Shown: positions 1-7,190, counted from the stretch's first letter. The stretch: DNA of 8,497 bases from Eubacterium sp. (GCA_017543725.1 JAFYFO010000154.1:1-8497), one strand, 5' to 3'. Numbers and translations are program-made. Notes: generated from the sequence alone by a model not told the origin.

Positions 1-965
1 CTGTTTGCAGTTCCGTCAGCCCAAAGAGAAATGCTTCCGTGTTCACCTGCTGCGGTTTCAAGAGAGAAGATATCCGCAGAAGTTAAAAGCCCTATATCAA
101 GCGCAGCGGTATTTGTTCCTGCAGAACTCCAGATTCGTGAAGTAAAGCCGTTTTTTGCAGTTCCGACGGTTGCGAATCCCTCCGCATAATTGCTTTCGTT
201 TGAACCGCTTCCGACAAAGCGGATTCCGTAACTTCCCGCGCTTTTTCCCTCAACAACGCTCAGACTGCTGTTTTCGGTAGTATAAATATCCGAATTGTCG
301 GCAATTCCGCTGAGAGGTTCCATTGATTCGGAATAAGCATAATGTCCTTGAGCGTCAACAATACTATTGAAAGATTCGCTGTTTCCCCGATTGGTATTAA
401 TTTTGTCGGCGGTGAAGATAAATGTGTCGTTATCTCCTGCGTTTGCAACAGAAAAGGTTACGGCGCTTCTGATTGCAAGTTGCTTTTTTTCGTTAACCGA
501 TAAAGGCGAAAAGGTGAGAGGTGTATCAGCATTATTTGTAATGCGCGCAAATTTCAGGTAATCATAATAATTAGCGGTGCCTGTTTTGCCAATGGTTGTA
601 ACATCGCTGAATTTAACAACAAGATTTTTGCGTGTGCCGTCGGGCAAAACTGCCGCGTCTGCAAAGGTCAGCGTGAAATATCCAAGCCCTGTATAGCCTG
701 ATTTAACACCGCATTTCGGCGCGTAAACATATCCTTCTTCATCAAGACGGAAACCAACGCTGTAATCGGGATGATATAGTGTTGCGCCCGAAGTATTGAT
801 TTTTGTTCTGTCAATACGCACCGTGCTGATGGGCGCGTTTGATATGAAGTTTGCCTCCGTGCCCGACGCTTTAACCTCGGGCGGAGCGCTGCTTGCGTTC
901 ACGGAAACAGGAACAGCGGTTATAATAAGCAACAATGAAAGTAATGTAATAAATATTTTTTTCAT
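1..965 (-). CDS. Secreted/surface protein of unknown family, N-terminal part (runs off left edge)
   Basis: An open frame runs on the minus strand from ATG at 965 to the window edge, 321 codons with no stop, so the C-terminus is missing. The start is supported by AAAGGA at 974-979, 8 nt upstream. Residues 1-24 form a clear signal peptide: MKK, a hydrophobic stretch (IFITLLSLLLIITAV), then a V-N-A cleavage site before Ser25. The protein is therefore exported, presumably by Sec. The visible mature part is rich in Thr, Ser, Asn, Gly and Ala with alternating hydrophobic residues, as in beta-sandwich surface or adhesin-like proteins, and has only one Cys. I see no catalytic motif, cohesin/dockerin or LPXTG signal in the visible part, and I do not recognise the family. 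It is transcribed divergently from the fructose operon and need not be related to it. Reading frame and export are well supported; the adhesin-like role is inference from composition. Confidence 0.85.
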   Translation of the reverse strand, partial: MKKIFITLLSLLLIITAVPVSVNASSAPPEVKASGTEANFISNAPISTVRIDRTKINTSGATLYHPDYSVGFRLDEEGYVYAPKCGVKSGYTGLGYFTLTFADAAVLPDGTRKNLVVKFSDVTTIGKTGTANYYDYLKFARITNNADTPLTFSPLSVNEKKQLAIRSAVTFSVANAGDNDTFIFTADKINTNRGNSESFNSIVDAQGHYAYSESMEPLSGIADNSDIYTTENSSLSVVEGKSAGSYGIRFVGSGSNESNYAEGFATVGTAKNGFTSRIWSSAGTNTAALDIGLLTSADIFSLETAAGEHGSISLWADGTAN

Positions 966-1026
966 TTTGAAATTCCTTTACATTTTATTTGGTGCATTTT
1001 TGTCAGATTTTGAATATTATAACATT

Positions 1027-1055
1027 TTTATAACTGAAAAACAATACTTTGTCAA
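1027..1055 (-). promoter_or_regulatory. Sigma-A type promoter of the secreted-protein gene
   Basis: On the minus strand, TTGACA (1050-1055) and TATAAA (1027-1032) are separated by exactly 17 bp. The expected transcription start near 1020 leaves a leader of about 55 nt before the ATG at 965. A second TATAAT-like hexamer lies just downstream but has no matching -35 box. Confidence 0.7.
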
Positions 1056-1138
1056 ATGATGAGGCAAAAAGCAACGGCAAGATGACAAAGATTAAAGTAA
1101 CGGTTAAATAAGATAATTCAAAATTATCATTCCTTTCT

Positions 1139-1180
1139 AAAACGGGGCTGTCTCACGGATGTGAGGCAGCCCCTCGTTTT
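1139..1180. repeat. Orphan GC-rich palindrome (terminator-like hairpin or small repeat)
   Basis: The arms GGGGCTGTCTCAC (1144-1156) and GTGAGGCAGCCCC (1161-1173) form a 13-bp stem with one G-T wobble around the tetraloop GGAT. Outer AAAAC (1139-1143) and GTTTT (1176-1180) pair after a 2-nt bulge. It looks like a bidirectional intrinsic terminator, but it lies between the promoters of two divergent genes, so no identified transcript runs into it. It could be a leftover terminator, a dispersed palindromic repeat, or an insertion sequence end; GGGGCTGTC-type termini are known for some IS families. Structure is certain, role is not. Confidence 0.6.
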
Positions 1181-1342
1181 GCTGTTATGTTGCAGGTCTC
1201 GAAACTTTATTACCAAGGTTAACAGCCGGTCTGGTTGTAGGTTCGTTTTTTGCTTTTTCTTAACCGAACTTCGTTTGCAATTTTGACCGATTGGATGATT
1301 GATAAAAGAAAATCTGTCAAAATCAGTCACAAATTTAACAAT

Positions 1343-1389
1343 ATTTGTAACAAATCACAAGGAATAAAAGACAGTTTTGTTAAATTAAC
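1343..1389. promoter_or_regulatory. Candidate operator palindromes upstream of the fruR promoter
   Basis: Two perfect small palindromes precede the operon promoter: ATTTGT-A-ACAAAT (1343-1355) and GTTAA-A-TTAAC (1379-1389). The second ends 19 bp before the -35 box. They could bind FruR or another regulator. In AT-rich DNA such palindromes can occur by chance, and I know no exact operator consensus that they match. Confidence 0.3.
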
Positions 1390-1408
1390 CGAGAATAACT
1401 GCTCGCTA

Positions 1409-1438
1409 TTGACTGATAGTGAAAGAATTTGATATAAT
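1409..1438 (+). promoter_or_regulatory. Promoter of the fruR-fruK-fruA-ptsH-ptsI operon
   Basis: TTGACT (1409-1414) and a perfect TATAAT (1433-1438) are separated by 18 bp. Transcription would start near 1445, giving a short leader of about 25 nt. No other promoter-like sequence is obvious within the operon, whose genes overlap or sit 19-45 nt apart. Confidence 0.75.
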
Positions 1439-1453
1439 AAGACCAAGAGAGAA

Positions 1454-1460
1454 AGAGGTG
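1454..1460 (+). promoter_or_regulatory. Ribosome binding site deciding the fruR start
   Basis: AGAGGTG ends 8 nt before GTG 1469 but only 2 nt before the in-frame TTG at 1463. This favours GTG 1469, which also gives the usual DeoR-family opening MLTQER. Confidence 0.65.
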
Positions 1461-1468
1461 ATTTGTTA

Positions 1469-2221
1469 GTGCTGACACAGGAAAGACACAGCAGAATCCT
1501 TGAAATTATCAAAACCAAGGGCAGTGTTAAGGTTTCTGAACTATGCGATGCTTTAGGCGCAAGCGAATCAACCATAAGGCGTGACCTTTCGGCGCTGACA
1601 GAAGTAGGAAAGATTAATAAGGTTCGCGGAGGCGCAATGCTTCTTTCTCAGGAATTTCTGAACAGAGAAGAAAGTATTAATAAAAAGGTTAATACTAATT
1701 ATAATGAAAAATCAAAAATCGCCGAATATGCTGCATCGCTTATTCAGGATGATGATTATGTTTTTATTGATGCAGGTTCAACAACATTTCTTCTTGCAAC
1801 TATGATAACTAATACGAAGGCAACCTATGTGACAAACGGAATTGCTCATGCGCAGGAACTTGCTGCAAAAGGGTGCAAAGTGATAGTTCTCGGCGGTGAT
1901 TTGAAAAGTTCAACCGAAGCTATTACAGGTGTTGTTGCTGCAAAAAATCTTCAGCAATATAATTTTTCCAAAGCCTTCATAGGCATAAACGGAGTAACCG
2001 AAAAACAGGGATATACAACAACCGATATTGAAGAAGCAACCATCAAAGCCGTTGCTATTGAGCGAAGCTTTGTGAGTTATGTTTTAACGGATTCCTCAAA
2101 ATTCGGCAAGGTATCGGCGGTAAGTGTGGCTTCAATAGATTCATCCTGCATCATTTGCGATAAATGCAAAAATGAAGAAATAAAAACAAGAACAGTTACT
2201 AAAGAGGTGTGCGCAAAATGA
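1469..2221 (+). CDS. fruR: DeoR-family transcriptional repressor of the fructose operon
   Basis: This is a 250-residue DNA-binding regulator, the usual DeoR length. An N-terminal winged helix-turn-helix (about residues 5-56) carries the family signature, with recognition helix around ASESTIRRDL (31-40) and the wing KVRGGAML (51-58). The C-terminal DeoRC sugar-phosphate sensor domain shows DAGSTT (101-106), VTNG (121-124) and LGGDLK (141-146), the conserved phosphate-binding loops. The GTG start at 1469 is chosen for its ribosome binding site spacing; TTG at 1463 would add two residues. The stop overlaps the fruK start (ATGA), so the two are translationally coupled. As first gene of the operon it is presumably autoregulated. 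Established for relatives: DeoR-type FruR responds to fructose-1-phosphate, the FruK substrate. That this one does so is inferred from context. Confidence 0.9.
   Translation: MLTQERHSRILEIIKTKGSVKVSELCDALGASESTIRRDLSALTEVGKINKVRGGAMLLSQEFLNREESINKKVNTNYNEKSKIAEYAASLIQDDDYVFIDAGSTTFLLATMITNTKATYVTNGIAHAQELAAKGCKVIVLGGDLKSSTEAITGVVAAKNLQQYNFSKAFIGINGVTEKQGYTTTDIEEATIKAVAIERSFVSYVLTDSSKFGKVSAVSVASIDSSCIICDKCKNEEIKTRTVTKEVCAK
2203..2209 (+). promoter_or_regulatory. Ribosome binding site of fruK inside fruR
   Basis: AGAGGTG lies 8 nt before ATG 2218. The in-frame GTG at 2209 lies partly inside this site, so it cannot be the start; ATG 2218 also gives the family-typical MIYTVTLNPALDY. Confidence 0.7.
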
Positions 2222-3135
2222 TTTATACAGTGACATTAAACCCTGCACTTGATTATGTTATGAAGGTCGGAGCGCTGCGCTATGACGATATCAACCGTTC
2301 TAAAGAGGAAATGCTTTATTACGGCGGTAAAGGAATCAATGTGTCTGTTATTTTAACAAGGCTCGGCATTGAAAACAAAGCGCTCGGATTTGTTGCAGGA
2401 TTCACAGGCAATGAACTTGAAAGAATGCTTAAGGGAGATGGAGTCAACTGCGATTTTAACCGCCTTAAAAGCGGAAACACAAGAATAAATGTTAAAATCA
2501 AGGCTGATACGGAACTTGATATCAATGCTCAGGGACCCAACATTTCAGAAGATGAAATAAAAGAACTTTTTGAAAAACTTGATGAAATCAAAGACGGTGA
2601 CTTTCTTGTTCTTGCGGGCTCTGTTCCGAGCACATTGCCCGCGGATATATATGAGCGAATATTAAAAAGGCTTTCGGGCAGGGGAGTTAATTTTGTTGTT
2701 GATGCAACGGGCGACCTGCTTTTAAACGTGCTGAAATATAAGCCGTTTTTAGTAAAACCGAACCACCACGAGCTTGGAGATTTATTCTCAGTTAAAACAA
2801 AAACCGATGAAGAAATTGAAAAGTACGCAAGAAAACTTCAGAAAATGGGCGCAAGAAATGTTCTTGTTTCCCGCTCAAAGGACGGCGCAATGCTGATAGA
2901 TGAAAACGGCGGTGTTTTCAAAATAGAAAACGCCGAAGGCAAACTTGTTAATAGCGTTGGCTGCGGCGACAGTATGGTCGGCGGATTTATTGCGGGCTAC
3001 ATTCAGAAGAAGGATTATTCCCATGCGCTCAGACTCGGCGCAGTGTGCGGAAATGCAACAGCCTTTTCAGAGGGGCTTGCAGATAAAGCGGAAATTGACC
3101 GCGTTTATGATTTATTGGATATTAGCAAAAGCTGA
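2218..3135 (+). CDS. fruK: 1-phosphofructokinase
   Basis: This cytoplasmic kinase of the PfkB/ribokinase family converts fructose-1-phosphate plus ATP to fructose-1,6-bisphosphate, feeding PTS-imported fructose into glycolysis. The 305-residue length is typical. Visible motifs are the N-terminal TVTLNPALDY (4-13), the substrate-loop GGKGINVS (36-43), DTELDINAQGP (97-107, a variant of the TELN..GP motif), LAGSVP (132-137), VKPNHHEL (179-186), and the PfkB signature NSVGCGDSMVGGF (245-257) with catalytic Asp251. Family members more often have GSGDS or GAGDS, so the Cys in GCGDS is a mild variation. Tagatose-6-phosphate kinase (LacC) is a close relative, but placement between fruR and fruA makes 1-phosphofructokinase the right call. 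Its start overlaps the fruR stop by 4 nt, and fruA follows after 25 nt. Confidence 0.95.
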   Translation: MIYTVTLNPALDYVMKVGALRYDDINRSKEEMLYYGGKGINVSVILTRLGIENKALGFVAGFTGNELERMLKGDGVNCDFNRLKSGNTRINVKIKADTELDINAQGPNISEDEIKELFEKLDEIKDGDFLVLAGSVPSTLPADIYERILKRLSGRGVNFVVDATGDLLLNVLKYKPFLVKPNHHELGDLFSVKTKTDEEIEKYARKLQKMGARNVLVSRSKDGAMLIDENGGVFKIENAEGKLVNSVGCGDSMVGGFIAGYIQKKDYSHALRLGAVCGNATAFSEGLADKAEIDRVYDLLDISKS

Positions 3136-3160
3136 TATAAATATTTAAGGAGGAAAATTT

Positions 3161-5098
3161 ATGAAAATTATCGATTTACTTAAAGTCGATGCCATTGCGT
3201 TAAACGCTTCGGTTTCAACAAAGGAAGAAGCGATAGACAAAATGGTTGACCTACACTCCGGCGCCGGCAATCTGGGTGATGCCGGGATTTACAAAGAGGC
3301 AATTCTCGCAAGAGAGAGCCAAGGCTCAACTGCAATCGGCGAAGGTATTGCAGTGCCCCACGCAAAAAGCGAAAGCGTAAAAACACCCGGACTTTCATCA
3401 ATTACTGTACCGGGCGGCGTTGATTACGGTGCACCCGACGGAAAGCCTTCAGACATTCTGTTTATGATAGCAGCACCTCTTGACGGAGACCTTCATCTCG
3501 AAATTCTCTCACGCCTTATGGTAATGCTTATGGACGCTGATTTCTGCGCAAAACTCCGTGCGGCAAAAACGCCCGAAGAGTATATTGAAATCATCGACAA
3601 GGCAGAGGCTGAAAAGTATCCCGAGGAGCCTGTGGTTACAGAAGCACCGAAGGACGGCTATCAAATTCTTGCAGTAACGGCTTGCCCGACAGGTATTGCT
3701 CATACCTATATGGCTGCTGAAGCGCTTGAACAGGCTGCTGAAAAAATGGGCATTTCAATCAAGGTTGAAACAGACGGCTCAGGCGGCGCAAAAAATGTGC
3801 TTACTAAAGAGGAAATCGCAAACTGCGACGGAATTATCTGCGCAGTTGACAGAAATGTTGAGATGGCTCGTTTCAACGGAAAGCCTGTTTACAAGACCTC
3901 TGTTTCAAACGGCATTAACAAGCCCGAAGAACTTATCAACAAAATACTCAACAAGGAAGCCCCTGTTTATCACAGTGATTCTGCAGACGCTTCGGATGAA
4001 ACATCAGGCGACGGCGAAGGCTTCGGAAGAAAGGTTTATAAGCACCTTATGAACGGAGTTTCGCATATGCTTCCGTTCGTTGTAGGCGGCGGTGTTCTTA
4101 TTGCACTCGGCTTCCTTATTGATACTATCGCAGGCAATGCCAATGTCGGCGGAAACTTTGGATTCACAAACCCCGTTGCAGCAGTTGTATTCTGGATTGG
4201 TAAAGCAGCATTTGCATTTATGCTTCCGATTCTTGCAGGATATATCTCAATGTCAATAGCAGACAGACCCGGTTTGCTTCCGGGTATCGTAGGCGGTTAT
4301 CTTGCAACAACAGGCGCAACTCTTTCAAATCCGACTGGGGATGACACAGCCGTATCGGGCTTCCTCGGAGCACTCCTTGCAGGTTTTGTTGCAGGTTTGC
4401 TTGTTAACGGCCTTAAAAAAGCGTTCAACTGGCTTCCAAAGGCAATGGACGGAATTAAACCCGTATTCATCTATCCGCTCTGCGGAACATTCCTTATCGG
4501 AATAGTAATGCTTCTTATCAACCCTGTTGTTGGACTTCTCAACAGCGGACTTTCAAATTTCCTTACCAATCTGGGCGACACAAGCAAACTTTTGCTTTCA
4601 GTTGTTCTTGCTGCAATGATGGCTATTGATATGGGCGGCCCGTTCAACAAGGCGGCATATGTATTTGGAACTGCTGCAATTGCGGACGGCAACACCTGGA
4701 TTATGGCAGCCGTTATGATTGGCGGTATGGTTCCCCCGATTGCAATCGCACTTTCAACTACCTTCAACAAGAGCAAGTGGACTGAGCAGGAACTCAAGAA
4801 CGGTCCTGTTAACTATCTGATGGGTCTTTGCTTCATCACAGAAGGCGCAATTCCTTATGCTGCTTCCGACCCGCTTCGCATTATTCCTTCCTGTATGGTT
4901 GGCTCCGGCGTTGCAGGCGCTGTTTGTGCGCTGTTCGGCTGCGCTTGCCCTGCACCTCACGGTGGTATCTTCACCTTCGCAGTTGTTGAGCATCCGCTTG
5001 GATATATCATCTCGCTCATAGCAGGTTCTGTTGCAGGAGCGCTGATGCTTGCAATTCTGAAGAAGAATAAAAACAAGGTTGAAAAGAAAACCGCATAA
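3161..5098 (+). CDS. fruA: PTS fructose transporter subunit EIIABC
   Basis: This is the fructose-specific permease of the phosphotransferase system. It imports fructose across the membrane and phosphorylates it at C1. The 645 residues hold three domains in the Gram-positive order. EIIA spans about 1-147, with phospho-His67 in GIAVPHAK. EIIB spans about 166-264, with phospho-Cys175 in VTACPTGIAHTY. EIIC spans about 290-635 and is multi-spanning, with MGGPFNKAAYVFG near 491-502, FITEGAIPYAASDP near 558-571 and the APHGGIF signature near the C-terminus. The linkers are acidic and Ser/Pro-rich (about 148-165 and 268-288), as expected for flexible hinges. It ends in a Lys-rich cytoplasmic tail. 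The start is fixed by AAGGAGG at 3147-3153, 7 nt upstream. All phosphorylation residues are present, so it should be functional. Related mannitol or mannosylglycerate permeases are less likely because of the fruK neighbour. Confidence 0.95.
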   Translation: MKIIDLLKVDAIALNASVSTKEEAIDKMVDLHSGAGNLGDAGIYKEAILARESQGSTAIGEGIAVPHAKSESVKTPGLSSITVPGGVDYGAPDGKPSDILFMIAAPLDGDLHLEILSRLMVMLMDADFCAKLRAAKTPEEYIEIIDKAEAEKYPEEPVVTEAPKDGYQILAVTACPTGIAHTYMAAEALEQAAEKMGISIKVETDGSGGAKNVLTKEEIANCDGIICAVDRNVEMARFNGKPVYKTSVSNGINKPEELINKILNKEAPVYHSDSADASDETSGDGEGFGRKVYKHLMNGVSHMLPFVVGGGVLIALGFLIDTIAGNANVGGNFGFTNPVAAVVFWIGKAAFAFMLPILAGYISMSIADRPGLLPGIVGGYLATTGATLSNPTGDDTAVSGFLGALLAGFVAGLLVNGLKKAFNWLPKAMDGIKPVFIYPLCGTFLIGIVMLLINPVVGLLNSGLSNFLTNLGDTSKLLLSVVLAAMMAIDMGGPFNKAAYVFGTAAIADGNTWIMAAVMIGGMVPPIAIALSTTFNKSKWTEQELKNGPVNYLMGLCFITEGAIPYAASDPLRIIPSCMVGSGVAGAVCALFGCACPAPHGGIFTFAVVEHPLGYIISLIAGSVAGALMLAILKKNKNKVEKKTA

Positions 5099-5117
5099 AT
5101 AAAAAAGAGGTAATATT

Positions 5118-5384
5118 ATGGTTTCAAAATCTTTTACACTTACTAACAAAATGGGCTTTCATATGCGACCTGCACAGGTTTTCGTAACCGCAATGGCAAA
5201 GTATTCTTCCGATATAACTATCACTTTTAACGGCAAGGATATCAACGGCAAAAGCATTATGAATATTATGGCAGCTTGCATGAAATGCGGCAGTGAAATC
5301 ACTGTTTCATGCAATGGCGCTGATGAAGAAGCAATGCTTAGCGAAGCTTCATCAATGATTGAAAGCGGCTTCGGCGAAGAATAA
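5118..5384 (+). CDS. ptsH: Phosphocarrier protein HPr
   Basis: This 88-residue soluble phosphocarrier accepts phosphate from EI and passes it to the EIIA domain of FruA. The active-site His15 lies in MGFHMRPA (12-19) with Arg17 in place. The regulatory Ser46 is present in NGKSIMNIM (43-51), so it is a potential target of HPr kinase/phosphorylase and of CcpA-linked catabolite repression, as in other Firmicutes. Just after Ser46 the sequence departs from the usual MSLGIAKG: here it is MAACMKCG (51-58), with Gly54 and Lys57 both replaced by Cys. ATG 5118 has AGAGG at 5106-5110, and the gene begins 19 nt after fruA. A hairpin follows before ptsI. The genome may have further HPr copies; this one is tied to the fructose operon. 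Confidence 0.95.
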   Translation: MVSKSFTLTNKMGFHMRPAQVFVTAMAKYSSDITITFNGKDINGKSIMNIMAACMKCGSEITVSCNGADEEAMLSEASSMIESGFGEE

Positions 5385-5394
5385 GAAATGAAAA

Positions 5395-5414
5395 AGGGCG
5401 GAAAAATCCGCCCT
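5395..5414 (+). promoter_or_regulatory. Intercistronic hairpin between ptsH and ptsI
   Basis: A perfect 8-bp stem, AGGGCGGA (5395-5402) with TCCGCCCT (5407-5414), closes an AAAA loop. It is not followed by a T-run; CTATGAGGTG, containing the ptsI ribosome binding site (AGGTG, 5420-5424), comes next. It is therefore unlikely to be a strong intrinsic terminator. A partial attenuator, RNA-processing or mRNA-stability element that sets the HPr:EI ratio is possible. Confidence 0.55.
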
Positions 5415-5429
5415 CTATGAGGTGATTTT

Positions 5430-7043
5430 ATGTTACAGGGTATAGGCGCTTCTCAGGGCTATGGCATAGGAAAAGCAGTCATAATTGAAGATATAAGCCT
5501 TGACTATTCTGCAGTTAAATACACCACTGCAGAAGAAGAAAAATCTCGCCTTAACAAAGCGGTTGAAGCCTTCACTGCCGAAACAAGAGAAATGGCAGAA
5601 GGGTTAAAAGCAAGCGCAGGCGAAAAAGAGGCTGAAATTCTTGAAGGTCATTTAACAATGCTTGCCGACCCGTTTATGCTCTCCCAGATGAACGATAACA
5701 TTGACGGCGGCGCAGTTGCCGAAGCGGCAGTTGATACTGTTTGCACAATGTTTTACGATATGTTCGCAGGCGTTGAAGATGAAATGATGCGCCAGCGTGC
5801 ATCTGACGTTAAGGATATTAAAGACAGCCTTATCAGAATTCTGCTCGGAGTTAAAAGTGTTGATATTGCAACTGTTCCGAAGGGCTCGATTCTGATTGCA
5901 AAGGATTTCACCCCATCAATGACAAGCCAGATAAATAAGGAAAATGTCAGCGCCATCGTAACCGAGGTTGGCGGTGTTACAAGTCACAGCGCAATTCTCG
6001 CCCGTGCAATGGGAATACCTGCTGCGCTTTCCGTTATCAATGTTACTCAGATTGTTGAAAACGGCGATATGCTGATTGTAGACGGCTTCAAGGGCAAGGT
6101 GTTCACAAAGCCCAGTGATGCTGAAATTGCCGAGTACACAGGCAAGCAAAAGGCATACCTTGAAGAAAAAGAAGGTCTGAAAGTTTACTTTAACAAGCCT
6201 ACTATTACAAAAAGCGGGGCTAAAAAGAAGGTATACGGCAATATCGGGAAAGCCGAGGATGCGCAGAATGTTATTCAGAACGGTGGCGAAGGCATTGGTC
6301 TTTTCAGAACTGAATTTCTGTTTATGGACAGAGACCGTGAGCCAACAGAGGAAGAACAGTTTGAAGCGTATTCAACCGTTGCCAAGGCAATGGACGGCAA
6401 AGAGGTTATCATCAGAACTCTTGATATCGGCGGCGACAAAGCGATTGATTATCTTAAAATTGATAAAGAGGAAAATCCCTTCCTCGGCTTCAGAGCGATT
6501 CGCTATTGTCTTAAAAATACAGAACTATATAAAAAACAACTCCGTGCGCTTCTTCGTGCGGCATATTTCGGAGATATAAAGATTATGCTTCCGCTTGTTA
6601 CTTCGCTCGATGAGGTTAAAGCGGCAAAGGCACTGATTGATGAATGTGCCGCAGAACTTGAAAGCGAAGGCCTATCCTTCCGTATGGCTCCGCTTGGCAT
6701 AATGATTGAAACGCCTTCGGCGGCTCTGATTTCCGATTTACTTGCAAAAGAGGTTGATTTCTTCTCAATCGGAACAAACGACCTTACGGGCTATACTATG
6801 GCGGTTGACAGAGGAAACGCAAATGTCAGCCATTTATATGATGCTTTCCAGCCTGCAGTTCTTCGTGCAATTGAAATGACGATTAAAAATGCAAAGAAAG
6901 CAGGAATTATGGTTGGTATGTGCGGCGAGGCTGCTGCAGACGAACGACTGATTCCTAAGCTCGTTGAATGGGGACTTGATGAATTTTCTGTAACTCCTTC
7001 ATCAATCCTGCAGACAAGGCGCAATATCTGCGAATGTGAATAA
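5430..7043 (+). CDS. ptsI: PTS Enzyme I (phosphoenolpyruvate-protein phosphotransferase)
   Basis: This cytoplasmic first enzyme of the PTS autophosphorylates from PEP and transfers the phosphate to HPr. The 537 residues contain an N-terminal EIN domain (about 1-225) with phospho-His186 in GGVTSHSAILARAMGIP. The C-terminal PEP-binding barrel has GLFRTEFLF (Arg293), IIRTLDIGGDK (Arg329), NPFLGFRAIR, MIETPSAAL (Glu427), SIGTNDLTGY (Asp451) and the catalytic Cys498 in GMCGEAAAD. All expected catalytic and Mg-binding residues are present. It is somewhat shorter than the roughly 570-575 residues of E. coli and Bacillus EI; the C-terminus ends soon after SSILQTRRNI. The start ATG 5430 has AGGTG 5 nt upstream. 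It is the last gene of the operon, followed by an intrinsic terminator. Pyruvate-phosphate dikinase and PEP synthase are relatives but are excluded by the HPr neighbour, length and MLQGIGAS opening. Confidence 0.95.
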   Translation: MLQGIGASQGYGIGKAVIIEDISLDYSAVKYTTAEEEKSRLNKAVEAFTAETREMAEGLKASAGEKEAEILEGHLTMLADPFMLSQMNDNIDGGAVAEAAVDTVCTMFYDMFAGVEDEMMRQRASDVKDIKDSLIRILLGVKSVDIATVPKGSILIAKDFTPSMTSQINKENVSAIVTEVGGVTSHSAILARAMGIPAALSVINVTQIVENGDMLIVDGFKGKVFTKPSDAEIAEYTGKQKAYLEEKEGLKVYFNKPTITKSGAKKKVYGNIGKAEDAQNVIQNGGEGIGLFRTEFLFMDRDREPTEEEQFEAYSTVAKAMDGKEVIIRTLDIGGDKAIDYLKIDKEENPFLGFRAIRYCLKNTELYKKQLRALLRAAYFGDIKIMLPLVTSLDEVKAAKALIDECAAELESEGLSFRMAPLGIMIETPSAALISDLLAKEVDFFSIGTNDLTGYTMAVDRGNANVSHLYDAFQPAVLRAIEMTIKNAKKAGIMVGMCGEAAADERLIPKLVEWGLDEFSVTPSSILQTRRNICECE

Positions 7044-7049
7044 AAAAGA

Positions 7050-7081
7050 AACACCGCTGAGCGATCGGCGGTGTTGTTTTT
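7050..7081 (+). terminator. Intrinsic terminator of the fructose PTS operon
   Basis: AACACCGCTGA (7050-7060) pairs with TCGGCGGTGTT (7065-7075), an 11-bp stem with one G-T wobble and a GCGA (GNRA) loop. It is followed by GTTTTT. It begins 6 nt after the ptsI stop. Confidence 0.9.
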
Positions 7082-7190
7082 GTTATCTAAACTAGCCATA
7101 AAAGTAATTATTATAAAATAGCATTTTATGCTCCTAAAAATCGGTCACAACGGTGATGTTCAGAACGAAGCAAAAGATAAATTGTTTAAT

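Larger units (their letters stand above)
966..1468. other. Long divergent intergenic region
   Basis: About 500 bp separate the divergent secreted-protein gene and fruR. The region holds the two opposing promoters, an orphan GC-rich palindrome (1139-1180) and AT-rich small palindromes near the fruR promoter. Short open frames on both strands lack ribosome binding sites and coding character. The remaining sequence, about 1181-1340, shows nothing I can name. It has a T-rich tract around 1247-1260 and no recognisable riboswitch, tRNA or CcpA cre site (no good match to TGNAANCGNTNNCA). Confidence 0.6.

Noticed and set aside
1127..1330. 67-codon minus-strand ORF in the intergenic region
   Set aside because: It reads through the GC-rich palindrome, has no ribosome binding site and no recognisable protein features.
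1250..1432. 60-codon plus-strand ORF before fruR
   Set aside because: It has no ribosome binding site and runs into the fruR promoter; composition is that of AT-rich non-coding DNA.
966..1468. CcpA cre site controlling the fructose operon
   Set aside because: No sequence with acceptable match to the cre consensus was found near the promoter.
3696..4052. 118-codon plus-strand ORF in another frame inside fruA
   Set aside because: It overlaps the EIIB domain and linker of fruA, whose frame has all the conserved motifs.
4754..5149. 131-codon minus-strand ORF opposite the end of fruA
   Set aside because: It is antisense to a well-supported coding region and is explained by that gene's codon pattern.
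5395..5414. Operon-ending terminator between ptsH and ptsI
   Set aside because: There is no T-run after the stem and the ptsI ribosome binding site follows directly, so the operon most likely continues.
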